From Thalassotalea crassostreae (GTDB lineage Bacteria > Pseudomonadota > Gammaproteobacteria > Enterobacterales > Alteromonadaceae), in the NCBI RefSeq assembly GCF_001831495.1, contig NZ_CP017689.1, positions 2,666,001-2,730,000 of the forward strand: a stretch of DNA of 64,000 bases, read 5' to 3'. A model generated the notes under the pieces. The model was not told where the DNA came from and did no database searches. It was given only the letters and a program-made list of their open reading frames with translations. Positions 1 to 7,694 of this stretch are shown here, in pieces. The position numbers and the translations under genes were made by a program. The first letter of the stretch is position 1. Every line of letters starts with the position of its first letter.

Positions 1-18
1 TATTGGAGTAAAAGAAAA

Positions 19-1653
19 ATGGTAAAAAGCATGCAACTGAGCTTTTTAATTTTTTGTATATTAGCAAGTTTCTACGCAAGTGCATTAGAAACAGTAACGG
101 CTACGGTCGACAGAAACCCAGCGGTTATCAATCAATCACTAGTATTGACTGTAGTAGCCGACGATTCAGTGTCAGCTGATGCGTTGGACTTAAGCAGCTT
201 AGAAAAAGACTTTATTGTTGGTAACACCCAAGTCAGTAGCCAAACCAGTATGGTTAACTTTAACACCACAAGAATAACTAAGTGGACCACTGTGCTTATT
301 CCTAAGCGCGTTGAACAACTGATTATTCCGGCATTGACAATTCAAGGCGTGAAAAGTCAGCCGATAGCAATGCAAATATTGGCGGAAAACGATAGTCGGG
401 CAAAACAACAAACCCAGCTTATTAGCTTAGATGCAGAAGTTTCTGCCGATGAGGTCTATGTTCAACAACAATTCACCTTGAAAGTTAAATTGTTTATTTT
501 GGCCGAATTACGTCGCGCTAATTTATCTGATCCAAAAATGACCGGCGCTGATATTCAAAAAATTGGTCAAGATGAAGAAAGCATTGAAGTGATCAATGGC
601 AAACGCGTGCGTGTTATAGAGCGAAACTATAAAGTAAAACCGGAAACAAGCGGTAAGTTCACCTTGCATTCTCCGCACTTTAACGGCGAAGTGAGCCAAA
701 GTAGTGGACGTCGCTCTTTGTTTTCAAGCATGGAACAAGGTAAGCCTATTACCGTTCGCGGTAAAGAAATAGCAATTAACGTAAAGCCTATTCCAGAAGG
801 ATTTACTGGAGAATGGTTGCCGAGTGAATTACTTACTGTTAACGAGCAAATGCCAGAAGGCGAAGAGTTTGAACTTGGTGAACCTATCACCAGAAAAATC
901 ATAATTACGGCTGCTGGACTAACTGCTGAGCAATTGCCAGAATTAGACTTTAATGCCCCTGATGGTCTTAAGATTTATCCTGATCAAGCCGAAGATGCTT
1001 CTACCATTAGAAACGGGACACTGTTTGGCCAAAAGAATCAAGACTTTGCCATTGTACCGATTAAGCCAGGCACTTATACATTACCTGAAGTGATTATTCC
1101 GTGGTGGAATACAAAGTTTGACCGCCTAGAACAAGCGGTAATTCCTGCCAAAACCATCACTATCACAGGTATCGCTGCGCAAACTCCGATTGTTAGCCAG
1201 CAATTACCAAGTGAACCTGTTATCGTGACTGAATATAATACGACATTACAATGGCTGTTTTTGACATTATGGTTACTAACATCTGCAAGCTGGTTTTATG
1301 TAGCCAAATTAAAAGGTCGAATTCATTTATCTAAAGACAGCTTTGTAAGCGAAGATAAACAAAGTTACTTAAAATTAATGGCTGCCTGTAAACAAAATGA
1401 TGGTGAGCAAGTTATTGCCCTACTGCCTAAATGGGCCAATGATTTATTCGACAGTGAACACTTTGCTAATTTAGATCAACTACGAACTAAATTTAATGAT
1501 GCTGAATTTAATTCTGCATTAGCCAAACTTCAAAAAAGCTATTACGCAAACGAGAAAAATCAGTGGCATGGTGACGATATGCTGAAGATAATTTCACGTA
1601 TGCAAACAAGAGTGGTTCAACAGCAGCAAGTGGAAATAGCCTTAAATCCATAG
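19..1653 (+). CDS. batD: BatD-like oxygen-tolerance protein
   Basis: A 544-residue envelope protein of the BatD (aerotolerance) family, normally encoded with the MoxR/BatA/BatB von Willebrand proteins; its biochemical role is unsettled. An N-terminal signal peptide (hydrophobic stretch within residues 6-22) precedes a long beta-rich periplasmic part. A single membrane helix lies near residues 410-430 (LFLTLWLLTSASWFYVA) and is followed by a cytoplasmic tail of about 110 residues. GGAG at 5-8 supports the ATG at 19. A second in-frame ATG at 31 is possible. The rest of the bat operon would lie left of the window. The gene ends at a strong terminator, so it is the last gene of its operon. The assignment rests on length and architecture, not on a catalytic motif. 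Confidence 0.8.
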   Translation: MVKSMQLSFLIFCILASFYASALETVTATVDRNPAVINQSLVLTVVADDSVSADALDLSSLEKDFIVGNTQVSSQTSMVNFNTTRITKWTTVLIPKRVEQLIIPALTIQGVKSQPIAMQILAENDSRAKQQTQLISLDAEVSADEVYVQQQFTLKVKLFILAELRRANLSDPKMTGADIQKIGQDEESIEVINGKRVRVIERNYKVKPETSGKFTLHSPHFNGEVSQSSGRRSLFSSMEQGKPITVRGKEIAINVKPIPEGFTGEWLPSELLTVNEQMPEGEEFELGEPITRKIIITAAGLTAEQLPELDFNAPDGLKIYPDQAEDASTIRNGTLFGQKNQDFAIVPIKPGTYTLPEVIIPWWNTKFDRLEQAVIPAKTITITGIAAQTPIVSQQLPSEPVIVTEYNTTLQWLFLTLWLLTSASWFYVAKLKGRIHLSKDSFVSEDKQSYLKLMAACKQNDGEQVIALLPKWANDLFDSEHFANLDQLRTKFNDAEFNSALAKLQKSYYANEKNQWHGDDMLKIISRMQTRVVQQQQVEIALNP

Positions 1654-1686
1654 CGACTAAGTTTGAACTATAATCTAAAATAACAG

Positions 1687-1730
1687 AATGCCCGTATAAT
1701 TTATTAGTAAGAATTATACGGGCATTTTTC
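1687..1730 (+). terminator. Intrinsic terminator after batD
   Basis: The inverted repeat ATGCCCGTATAATT / AATTATACGGGCAT is followed by TTTT. It lies 34 bases after the batD stop codon. Confidence 0.85.
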
Positions 1731-2039
1731 TGTGAACAGATTAATTTGAAAAAAATGAAAATATTTCGAAATAAAAATGACACCTCTAAGGTCTTTATAT
1801 CTGTCGATATAAAAATGTGGGCAATTGAGAGTTTATATACAGATAGAGAGCGAAAAAAATTTTGAATAGATAGTTATTCATATCTTTTTAAAATTTTCTG
1901 AAGCTATCTAGCTTTATATAAGCTCCCGAAGGGTAGCAACTGATCTAGCGACTAAATTTTATCATCTTCGGTGCATTGGCTACTCAGTGCTCAGATATTT
2001 ATTTCGACAGATATTTAGTAACACACTGAAAGAGACATT
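1731..2039. other. Intergenic region upstream of the sigma factor gene
   Basis: About 310 bases with no gene-sized open frame. The sequence is AT-rich, with short imperfect inverted repeats (TATATCTGTCGATATA near 1796-1811). It presumably carries the promoter of the sigma factor gene, but I cannot assign a -35/-10 pair with confidence. AAAGAGA just before 2040 is the likely ribosome binding site. Confidence 0.4.
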
Positions 2040-2558
2040 ATGGCTAGCAAACAAACGCGTTATGAAGCACTAGTTAAAGCCTTGCACGGTGACTTATACC
2101 GATATGCATTTTGGTTGGTGCACGACAAACATATTGCCGAAGATTTAGTTCAAGAAACATTTCTTAGAGCGTGGAAAGCACTTGATTCATTGAAAGATGA
2201 AAAGGCTGCAAAGTCTTGGTTGATCACAATTTTGCGCCGCGAAAACGCTCGTCGTTTTGAACGTAAACAATTTGATATGAGTGAATATGACGAGCCGACT
2301 ATTATCGACAATATTTCGTCAACAACAGAGCAAGAAATAGAAAACCAATGGTTAAGAGAAAAGATTTCTAAATTGGACGTCGACTATCGTGAACCGCTGA
2401 TATTGCAAGTTGTTGCCGGCTTTAGCGGTGAAGAGATCGCCAGTTTATTAGGGTTAAATAAGAATACAGTAATGACAAGATTATTTAGAGCACGCAATCA
2501 ACTACGCGATGCATTGACTAGAGAAGAGCGAATTAACAAGGGGCTAGCTAATGGATGA
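2040..2558 (+). CDS. ECF-type RNA polymerase sigma factor
   Basis: A 172-residue sigma-70 family protein of the extracytoplasmic-function class. It has region 2 (residues about 10-75, with the typical AEDLVQETFLRAWK segment) and region 4 (about 115-165, helix-turn-helix FSGEEIASLLGLNKNTVMTR). There is no region 1 or 3, as expected for ECF factors. It would direct core RNA polymerase to a stress or envelope regulon that cannot be read from this window. The stop overlaps the next gene by 8 bases, indicating translational coupling with a membrane protein that is the probable anti-sigma or modulating partner. A short AAAGAGA precedes the ATG. Confidence 0.9.
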   Translation: MASKQTRYEALVKALHGDLYRYAFWLVHDKHIAEDLVQETFLRAWKALDSLKDEKAAKSWLITILRRENARRFERKQFDMSEYDEPTIIDNISSTTEQEIENQWLREKISKLDVDYREPLILQVVAGFSGEEIASLLGLNKNTVMTRLFRARNQLRDALTREERINKGLANG

Positions 2559-3264
2559 TTTAGAATTTAGAAAGCGATTGTTTGCTGATCCGAACAACCT
2601 TGATGATGATATGCAAGAAAGCGTAGCAAGCGATAAGCAGCGCCAACAATTGCATAAAGATCTACTATCTCTAGATAGCGATATTCACAATGCGATGAAT
2701 GTTGAAGTACCAGAAGGTCTAGCCGATAAATTAATTTTAGGACAAAGTCTGCGTGCACATCAAGTTAAGAAAAAGAAAACACGCATTCAGTTTGCATTAG
2801 CAGCCTCGGTAGCATTGATGGTAGGTATCGCCAGCAATATGATGTTGTTTAGCCCTGCCTACTCAAACGTAAGCGATTACTCGCTTGCACACTATCATCA
2901 CGAAGAAGGTAAGTTCTCAAACGTTGGTAATGCTAATTATTCATTAGCAAGTGTTAATGAAGAAATGTCTGATTTGAATGTTTCATTCGCTAAGAAGCTA
3001 GGCAAGCTGATATCAGTTGACGGTTGTTTCTTCGATAGTATGAATAGCATTCACATGGTATTTGAAGGCAAGTATGACAATGTGACAGTTTTCATCGTAC
3101 CAAAATCTGAACACTTACAGTTTACTGAACAGTTTAGCGATGCCGATATAAAAGGCGTTACACGTCAATATGAGCAAGGCGATGTCATCATCATGGGTGA
3201 CAAACGTGAATCCTTAGACGTATGGCAGCAACAGCTTGATAGTAATATTGAGTGGAGTATCTAA
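2551..3264 (+). CDS. DUF3379-type membrane protein, probable sigma-factor partner
   Basis: A 237-residue protein with an acidic cytoplasmic N-terminal half, one membrane helix near residues 80-103 (FALAASVALMVGIASNMMLF) and a periplasmic C-terminal domain. The layout matches DUF3379 proteins, which are found next to ECF sigma factors in Alteromonadales and Vibrionales. Topology and the 8-base overlap with the sigma gene suggest an anti-sigma or sensing role. That is inference, because no canonical ZAS zinc motif is visible. An intrinsic terminator follows. Confidence 0.75.
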   Translation: MDDLEFRKRLFADPNNLDDDMQESVASDKQRQQLHKDLLSLDSDIHNAMNVEVPEGLADKLILGQSLRAHQVKKKKTRIQFALAASVALMVGIASNMMLFSPAYSNVSDYSLAHYHHEEGKFSNVGNANYSLASVNEEMSDLNVSFAKKLGKLISVDGCFFDSMNSIHMVFEGKYDNVTVFIVPKSEHLQFTEQFSDADIKGVTRQYEQGDVIIMGDKRESLDVWQQQLDSNIEWSI

Positions 3265-3328
3265 TTCAGCAGAAATTAATAGCTCATGAAAATTCACACT
3301 AAGTATGATTCCAGTCATACACCTTTAT

Positions 3329-3352
3329 GCCCGCGCAAGCGGGCTTTTTTTT
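3329..3352 (+). terminator. Intrinsic terminator of the sigma/DUF3379 operon, hit by the IS
   Basis: GCCCGC-GCAA-GCGGGC is followed by eight T residues (3345-3352). The insertion sequence begins at the next base and the T8 is repeated on its far side, so the T-tract was the insertion target. The hairpin plus T8 remains intact on the left. Confidence 0.9.
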
Positions 3353-3377
3353 GGTTCATCGCATATTAGCGGGAAAT
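3353..3377 (+). repeat. Left inverted repeat of the ISL3 element
   Basis: Begins GGTTCATCGC and ends CGGGAAAT. It differs from the right repeat at four central positions. Confidence 0.9.
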
Positions 3378-3457
3378 AAAAAATAGTTGAAAAAAAAAAC
3401 GGTGTAAGTTGTAAAGTTTTAATCGCCAAACCAAAACTAATAACAAACACCGTTTCT

Positions 3458-4651
3458 ATGACCGATTTTACTTTCTTATCTCAATTCTGGGAAGGGTTTA
3501 ATGTAACCCAAACTCAAAAAACTGATTCACTTGTCACTTTTACCCTTGAACCAAGCTCGGACGGACGTTGTCATTGCGGGCTTAAATGTAATTCCGTTCA
3601 TGATTCAACCTGGCGAACGATTAATGATGCCAGCTTTCTTAATCATCGAGTGAGACTTAACGTACTTACTCGTCTCATAAATTGTCCTCAATGTGGCGTT
3701 ATCACTGAAGCAATTCAATGGCTAGAGCCTCATTCTCGGATGACCGCCAGACTAAGAAATTATGTAGAAGGCTTGCTTAGAGTATTACCAATCAAGCATA
3801 TCTCTCAGCACACAGGCCTACATTGGCATACGATAAAAGAAATCGATAAACGACGATTAGCTAGAGAGGTTAAGGGGCCTGACTGGTCATCCATCACGAA
3901 GCTGGTCATGGATGAGTTCGCAGTTTTCAAAGGTCATCGCTACGCAACCGTTATTGTGGACGCTGACACATATCAAGTGTTGTGGATTGGTGAAGGGCGT
4001 AGCCGCAAACAAATTAGGCCCTTTTTTGAAATGCTTGGCGAGCATTGCAAAAACATTGAAGCAGTCGCGATGGATATGAATACAGCCTTTGATTTGGAGG
4101 TTCAACAGCACTGTCCCAACGCTACGATAGTCTATGACCTATTTCATGTTGTGGCGAAGTATGGCCGAGAAGTCATCGACAGGGTTCGTATTGACCAAGC
4201 CAATAAGCTCAAGCATGACAAGAAAGCGAGAAAATGGGTAAAACGCTCTCGCTGGGTATTACTTAAAAACAGAGAGAATCTAACGGCTGGACAAGAAAAC
4301 CATCTAGATACCTTATTAGCTATGAACAAAGACCTGATGACAACGTACATTCTTGGTGAACAACTCAAAGAGCTATGGTATTGCGAATCAATTGAACAGT
4401 CACAAAGCCTATGGGAATTATGGTGGCAGCAAGTTCAGGATAGCAAGCTCAAACCACTGTTAGACTTTGCTCGCAAACTAAAGCCATACATTCATGGCAT
4501 TGTTTCATCTGCTAAATATCGACTAAACACCTGCACACTTGAAGGTATGAATAATAAAATCAAACTAATAAAAAGGATGGCCTATGGATATCGAGATTCA
4601 GAATACTTTTTCTTAAAGATAAAAGCTGCATTTCCCGGTAAGGCGCGATGA
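3458..4651 (+). CDS. ISL3-family transposase
   Basis: A 397-residue DDE transposase with the usual ISL3 layout. An N-terminal zinc-binding segment (Cys38, Cys40, Cys44, Cys76, Cys79) and a helix-turn-helix near residues 110-130 (HISQHTGLHWHTIKEID) precede the DDE domain. Likely catalytic residues are Asp152 (VMDEFA), Asp227 (YDLFHV) and Glu362 (LEGMNNKIK). It catalyses cut-and-paste movement of its own element. The TGA stop lies inside the right inverted repeat. Length is normal and there is no frameshift. Confidence 0.95.
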   Translation: MTDFTFLSQFWEGFNVTQTQKTDSLVTFTLEPSSDGRCHCGLKCNSVHDSTWRTINDASFLNHRVRLNVLTRLINCPQCGVITEAIQWLEPHSRMTARLRNYVEGLLRVLPIKHISQHTGLHWHTIKEIDKRRLAREVKGPDWSSITKLVMDEFAVFKGHRYATVIVDADTYQVLWIGEGRSRKQIRPFFEMLGEHCKNIEAVAMDMNTAFDLEVQQHCPNATIVYDLFHVVAKYGREVIDRVRIDQANKLKHDKKARKWVKRSRWVLLKNRENLTAGQENHLDTLLAMNKDLMTTYILGEQLKELWYCESIEQSQSLWELWWQQVQDSKLKPLLDFARKLKPYIHGIVSSAKYRLNTCTLEGMNNKIKLIKRMAYGYRDSEYFFLKIKAAFPGKAR

Positions 4652-4654
4652 ACC
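4630..4654 (-). repeat. Right inverted repeat of the ISL3 element
   Basis: Complement reads GGTTCATCGC...CGGGAAAT. It overlaps the last codons and stop of the transposase. Confidence 0.9.
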
Positions 4655-4662
4655 TTTTTTTT

Positions 4663-4848
4663 GCCTTACAGGACGTAAGGTATTTCGAAAATACATGGAC
4701 GTTCAATTTTCGACGCCTTACAGGACAGGGTCGTTGCTGTCCATCCTGCACCCACGACACTTGTATATCCCTTTACATTGTATGACGAAACACCATGGGT
4801 GGTGTAGTTTCGGTAGTCACCTGTCTCAAACAACAAGAAGAAAAAACG
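4663..4848. repeat. Dispersed-repeat debris right of the IS
   Basis: No credible gene. The motif GCCTTACAGGAC occurs twice (4663-4674 and 4715-4726). GGACAG...CTGTCC pairs around 4723-4742. A longer imperfect hairpin runs through CGAAACACC...GGTGTAGTTTCG (about 4777-4802). The look is that of non-coding repetitive elements often seen in Colwellia-type genomes. Whether it is transcribed is unknown. Confidence 0.5.
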
Positions 4849-4901
4849 AGGGTCAGATCACACTTTATTATAAAAAAATAATAAAAGTATGATCTGACCC
4901 T
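4849..4901. repeat. 53-bp near-perfect palindrome with GGGTCAGATC ends
   Basis: AGGGTCAGATCA (4849-4860) pairs with TGATCTGACCCT (4890-4901), and the inner ACTTTATTAT / ATAATAAAAGT continues the stem. It has the form of a small non-autonomous mobile or REP-type element. The right arm recurs alone at 42046-42067. Confidence 0.7.
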
Positions 4902-4960
4902 ACTTATGCAATATCAATTGTTCAGGGCCGAGTTGCCCCGACCTAATAATTTTATTTTCT

Positions 4961-6448
4961 TTACGAGTGAACAGACTCTACTTGTTTGAACATCTCTTGT
5001 ATTTCTGGCTCTGGTTGCTCTGTCATTCTACTTACCACGATAATAGCAATCGCAGAGAAAATAAAGCCAGGAACAATTTCATAGATCCATGCACTTAAGC
5101 TTTGACCATTAATAGTAATCGGCGCATATATCCAGAACAATACAGTCAATGCACCGACTAGCATGCCTGCTAATGCCCCTTGTTTATTCATTCGTTTCCA
5201 ATACAAGCTGAAGATAACAAGTGGTCCAAATGCCGCTCCGAAACCAGCCCATGCATTACCGACTAAACTAAGAATAGAGCTTTCTCTATCGTAGGCTAAA
5301 AACACAGCAACTAATGCCACAATCAATACTGAAATTCGACCAACAGAAACCAATTGTTTTTCGCTCGCGTCTTTGTTTAAAAACGTTCGATAGATGTCAC
5401 CGGTCAATGAACTTGAGGTAACTAGTAATTGTGATGAAATGGTACTCATAATTGCCGCAAGTATTGCTGCAAGTAAGAAACCAGCAATTATTGGGTGGAA
5501 TAAAACTTGTGATAAAAGAATGAATATTGTTTCTGGATCTGCCAATTCCATACCGGTTTTAGCAATGTAAGCAATACCAACAAAACCCGTGGCTACAGCC
5601 CCCAATAGAGACACTATCATCCAACTCATGCCGATACGGCGTGCCGTTGGTAAATCTTCTACAGAGCGAATAGCCATAAAACGTACGATGATATGAGGCT
5701 GGCCAAAATAACCTAACCCCCATGCCATTGCTGAAACTATTGCAACTATGCTGACACCACTGAACATATTGAATAAATCAGGGTTAATAATGTCAATACT
5801 TTGCTGTGCTTCAGCCAAACCACCAACATTAAAGATCACCACAACAGGGACCAGTATTAAGGCGATAAACATAATACAACCTTGGACAAAGTCGGTTAAA
5901 CTCACCGCTAAAAATCCGCCAAACATGGTGTAACAAACAACTACGCCAGCAGTAACATACAAGCCGATTTCATAATTTAAACCAAAAGAACTTTCGAACA
6001 ACTTGCCACCAGCAACGATGCCCGATGATGTATATAAAGTAAAAAAGATGATGATAACGATTGAAGATACAATACGTAGTAAACGCTTATTATCATTGAA
6101 ACGGTTTTCAAAAAAATCTGGCAAGGTTATAGAGTCATTGGCCACTTCAGTATAAGTTCGCAAACGTGGAGCGACGATACGATAGTTTGCATAGGCACCA
6201 ATGATCAGGCCAATCGCGATCCAAGTACTGCTTAATCCCGATATGTACATTGCTCCTGGTACACCCATCAAGATCCAACCACTCATATCAGATGCGCCTG
6301 CCGATAAAGCTGTAACTGAGGGACTCAAACTACGCCCTCCTAGCATATAACCAGAAACATCATCTGTCGATTTTTTATAGGCGTATAAGCCAATAGCGAT
6401 CATCGCGATAAAATAAACTGCTAAAGAAAAAATAGTGCCAATAGCCAA
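4961..6448 (-). CDS. putP: Sodium/proline symporter PutP
   Basis: About 495 residues and roughly 13 membrane helices, with the solute:sodium symporter signature. Conserved stretches include SAGASDMSGWILMGVPGA near residue 55 and the AWGLGYFGQPHIIVRFMA loop near residue 245. It imports L-proline with Na+ across the inner membrane. The frame opens at a TTG at 6460. GGAG followed six bases later by TTG at 6448 fits a ribosome binding site better, so I place the start there. No putA is adjacent; the gene stands alone and is transcribed away from the EAL gene. Confidence 0.92.
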   Translation of the reverse strand: MAIGTIFSLAVYFIAMIAIGLYAYKKSTDDVSGYMLGGRSLSPSVTALSAGASDMSGWILMGVPGAMYISGLSSTWIAIGLIIGAYANYRIVAPRLRTYTEVANDSITLPDFFENRFNDNKRLLRIVSSIVIIIFFTLYTSSGIVAGGKLFESSFGLNYEIGLYVTAGVVVCYTMFGGFLAVSLTDFVQGCIMFIALILVPVVVIFNVGGLAEAQQSIDIINPDLFNMFSGVSIVAIVSAMAWGLGYFGQPHIIVRFMAIRSVEDLPTARRIGMSWMIVSLLGAVATGFVGIAYIAKTGMELADPETIFILLSQVLFHPIIAGFLLAAILAAIMSTISSQLLVTSSSLTGDIYRTFLNKDASEKQLVSVGRISVLIVALVAVFLAYDRESSILSLVGNAWAGFGAAFGPLVIFSLYWKRMNKQGALAGMLVGALTVLFWIYAPITINGQSLSAWIYEIVPGFIFSAIAIIVVSRMTEQPEPEIQEMFKQVESVHS

Positions 6449-6856
6449 ATTAGACTCCAAATATTTGTCGGTATTGCTGTAAGTATATACTACGGTTAAA
6501 TTTCGCTGCGCCTATGCCTTTCTAGATATCTAAAATAAGCATAAATGCAGTGAAATTTTAGGTTTAAATACTTAAGAAATTAAAATTTAAGATTGCTATA
6601 TGATAAATCTATTTGATGCAAGATAGCTATATATTTACTTGTTATTTTCTATTAACGATTTGTTTTAATTAGATTAATATATTTTACTTTCAGAAAGGTC
6701 GATGCTCAGCAAGATTCCCAGAGGGTCTATACATTTTTCCATTATTTTATCAGTAAAAATATGCTATTCTAGCCATTCATAAGCGTTTGGAATTAAGCAT
6801 CTTTAATTCGATTTCTTACCATTTTTTCATTTAAACGCTGATAGGTATTTTATTAA
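6449..6856. other. Divergent regulatory gap between putP and the EAL gene
   Basis: About 400 AT-rich bases with no open frame of note. It must contain the divergent promoters. One extended -10 candidate for the EAL gene is listed separately. I see no riboswitch or tRNA. Confidence 0.5.
6742..6770 (+). promoter_or_regulatory. Candidate sigma-70 promoter of the EAL gene
   Basis: An extended -10 of TG-C-TATTCT (6762-6770) lies 17 bases after a weak -35 (TTATTT, 6742-6747). The predicted start is about 80 bases before the coding region. Confidence 0.35.
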
Positions 6857-7588
6857 ATGCAATCAATTGAATCGTTGTTAATAGACAGCCTTACAATGAA
6901 TAACAATCTAGAGAACAATAACCTAGAAAATGATATTCATAAAACCAAACTTAATGAGCTGCATGGCTTTGCTGCACGGCAATCTATCGTCGACAAAGAC
7001 AATAACATATGTGCATATGAGTTATTTTTTCGTGATAGTTTAGTCAATACTTTTCCCAACATTGATGCCGATACTGCGACAATCAAACTGATTGAGTCGA
7101 CACTAGAATCAAAAGTCAGTAAATCTTTTACCAAACAAAAGCCTGCTTTTGTGAATTTTACTTTGGCGACATTAAAAAAAGGTTACCCCCTGCAGTTGCC
7201 GAAAGAGCATATTATTGTAGAGATTTTAGAAACTGAAGAGCCAACTTCTGAACTATTCGATATTTGCAAGAACTTGCATAGTAAAGGTTATCAAATTGCT
7301 TTGGATGATTTCATTCATCATCAACTTTGGCATAATTTCTTTCCGTATATCGATATTATCAAAGTGGATTTTAGGCAAACGGATTTAAGTGAAATCGTTG
7401 AGCTGATTGAACATCTTACTGAGTATCCTCATATTCGATTACTCGCAGAAAAAATTGAAAGTATTGAAGAATTTGAACAGGCAATAAATTTAGGGTTTGA
7501 ATTTTTTCAAGGATATTTTTTTGACAAACCTGAAGTTGTAAAACCTGCCGCCGTGAAAACATCAAATTTAGACCTAGCATTTATCTAG
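6857..7588 (+). CDS. Stand-alone, degenerate EAL-domain protein
   Basis: A 243-residue single-domain protein. EAL domains bind or hydrolyse cyclic-di-GMP. The signature is AYELFFR (53-59) rather than EAL, as in the EAL-HDOD (CdgJ/YuxH-like) branch. Several ligands are kept: Glu55, Asn100, Glu122, Asp150-Asp151, Lys169, Glu198 and Gln218 (QGYFF). The HDOD domain that usually follows is absent; the protein ends shortly after the EAL fold. It may be a c-di-GMP binder or protein-interaction module rather than a phosphodiesterase. ATG codons at 6857 and 6896 are both possible starts; the first 30 residues are Asn-rich and probably disordered. Confidence 0.8.
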   Translation: MQSIESLLIDSLTMNNNLENNNLENDIHKTKLNELHGFAARQSIVDKDNNICAYELFFRDSLVNTFPNIDADTATIKLIESTLESKVSKSFTKQKPAFVNFTLATLKKGYPLQLPKEHIIVEILETEEPTSELFDICKNLHSKGYQIALDDFIHHQLWHNFFPYIDIIKVDFRQTDLSEIVELIEHLTEYPHIRLLAEKIESIEEFEQAINLGFEFFQGYFFDKPEVVKPAAVKTSNLDLAFI

Positions 7589-7592
7589 GTCT
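7569..7592. terminator. Hairpin overlapping the EAL stop codon
   Basis: AGACCTAG-catttat-CTAGGTCT spans the TAG stop at 7586-7588. There is no T-tract on the plus side, so terminator function is uncertain. Confidence 0.45.
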
Positions 7593-7610
7593 AATACACA
7601 AGAATTAGCG

Positions 7611-7694
7611 TTGCCAATTTAACTTTGCCAATTTAACTTTGCCAATTTAACTTTGCCAATTTAACTTTGCCAATTTAACTTTGCTAATTTAACT
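7611..7694. repeat. Six tandem copies of a 14-bp unit at the pgi 3' end
   Basis: The unit TTGCCAATTTAACT starts at 7611, 7625, 7639, 7653, 7667 and 7681; the last copy has one change (TTGCTAATTTAACT). The unit nearest pgi contains the pgi stop codon, so the array looks like slippage expansion outward from the end of pgi into the convergent gap. Confidence 0.95.

Larger units (their letters stand above)
3353..4654 (+). mobile_element. Complete ISL3-family insertion sequence, 1302 bp
   Basis: Imperfect terminal inverted repeats of 25 bp match at 21 positions: left GGTTCATCGC...CGGGAAAT at 3353-3377, right its complement at 4630-4654. Both flanks carry the same 8 bases, TTTTTTTT (3345-3352 and 4655-4662). 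This is the 8-bp target duplication typical of ISL3 elements. One full-length transposase fills the interior. Intact ends, duplication and reading frame suggest a recent insertion and a potentially active copy. Confidence 0.93.

Noticed and set aside
4695..4892. 65-codon frame right of the IS
   Set aside because: It consists of translated dispersed repeats, with no start signal and low-complexity content.
7611..7694. CRISPR array
   Set aside because: The 14-bp units are contiguous with no spacers and no cas genes; it is a simple tandem repeat.
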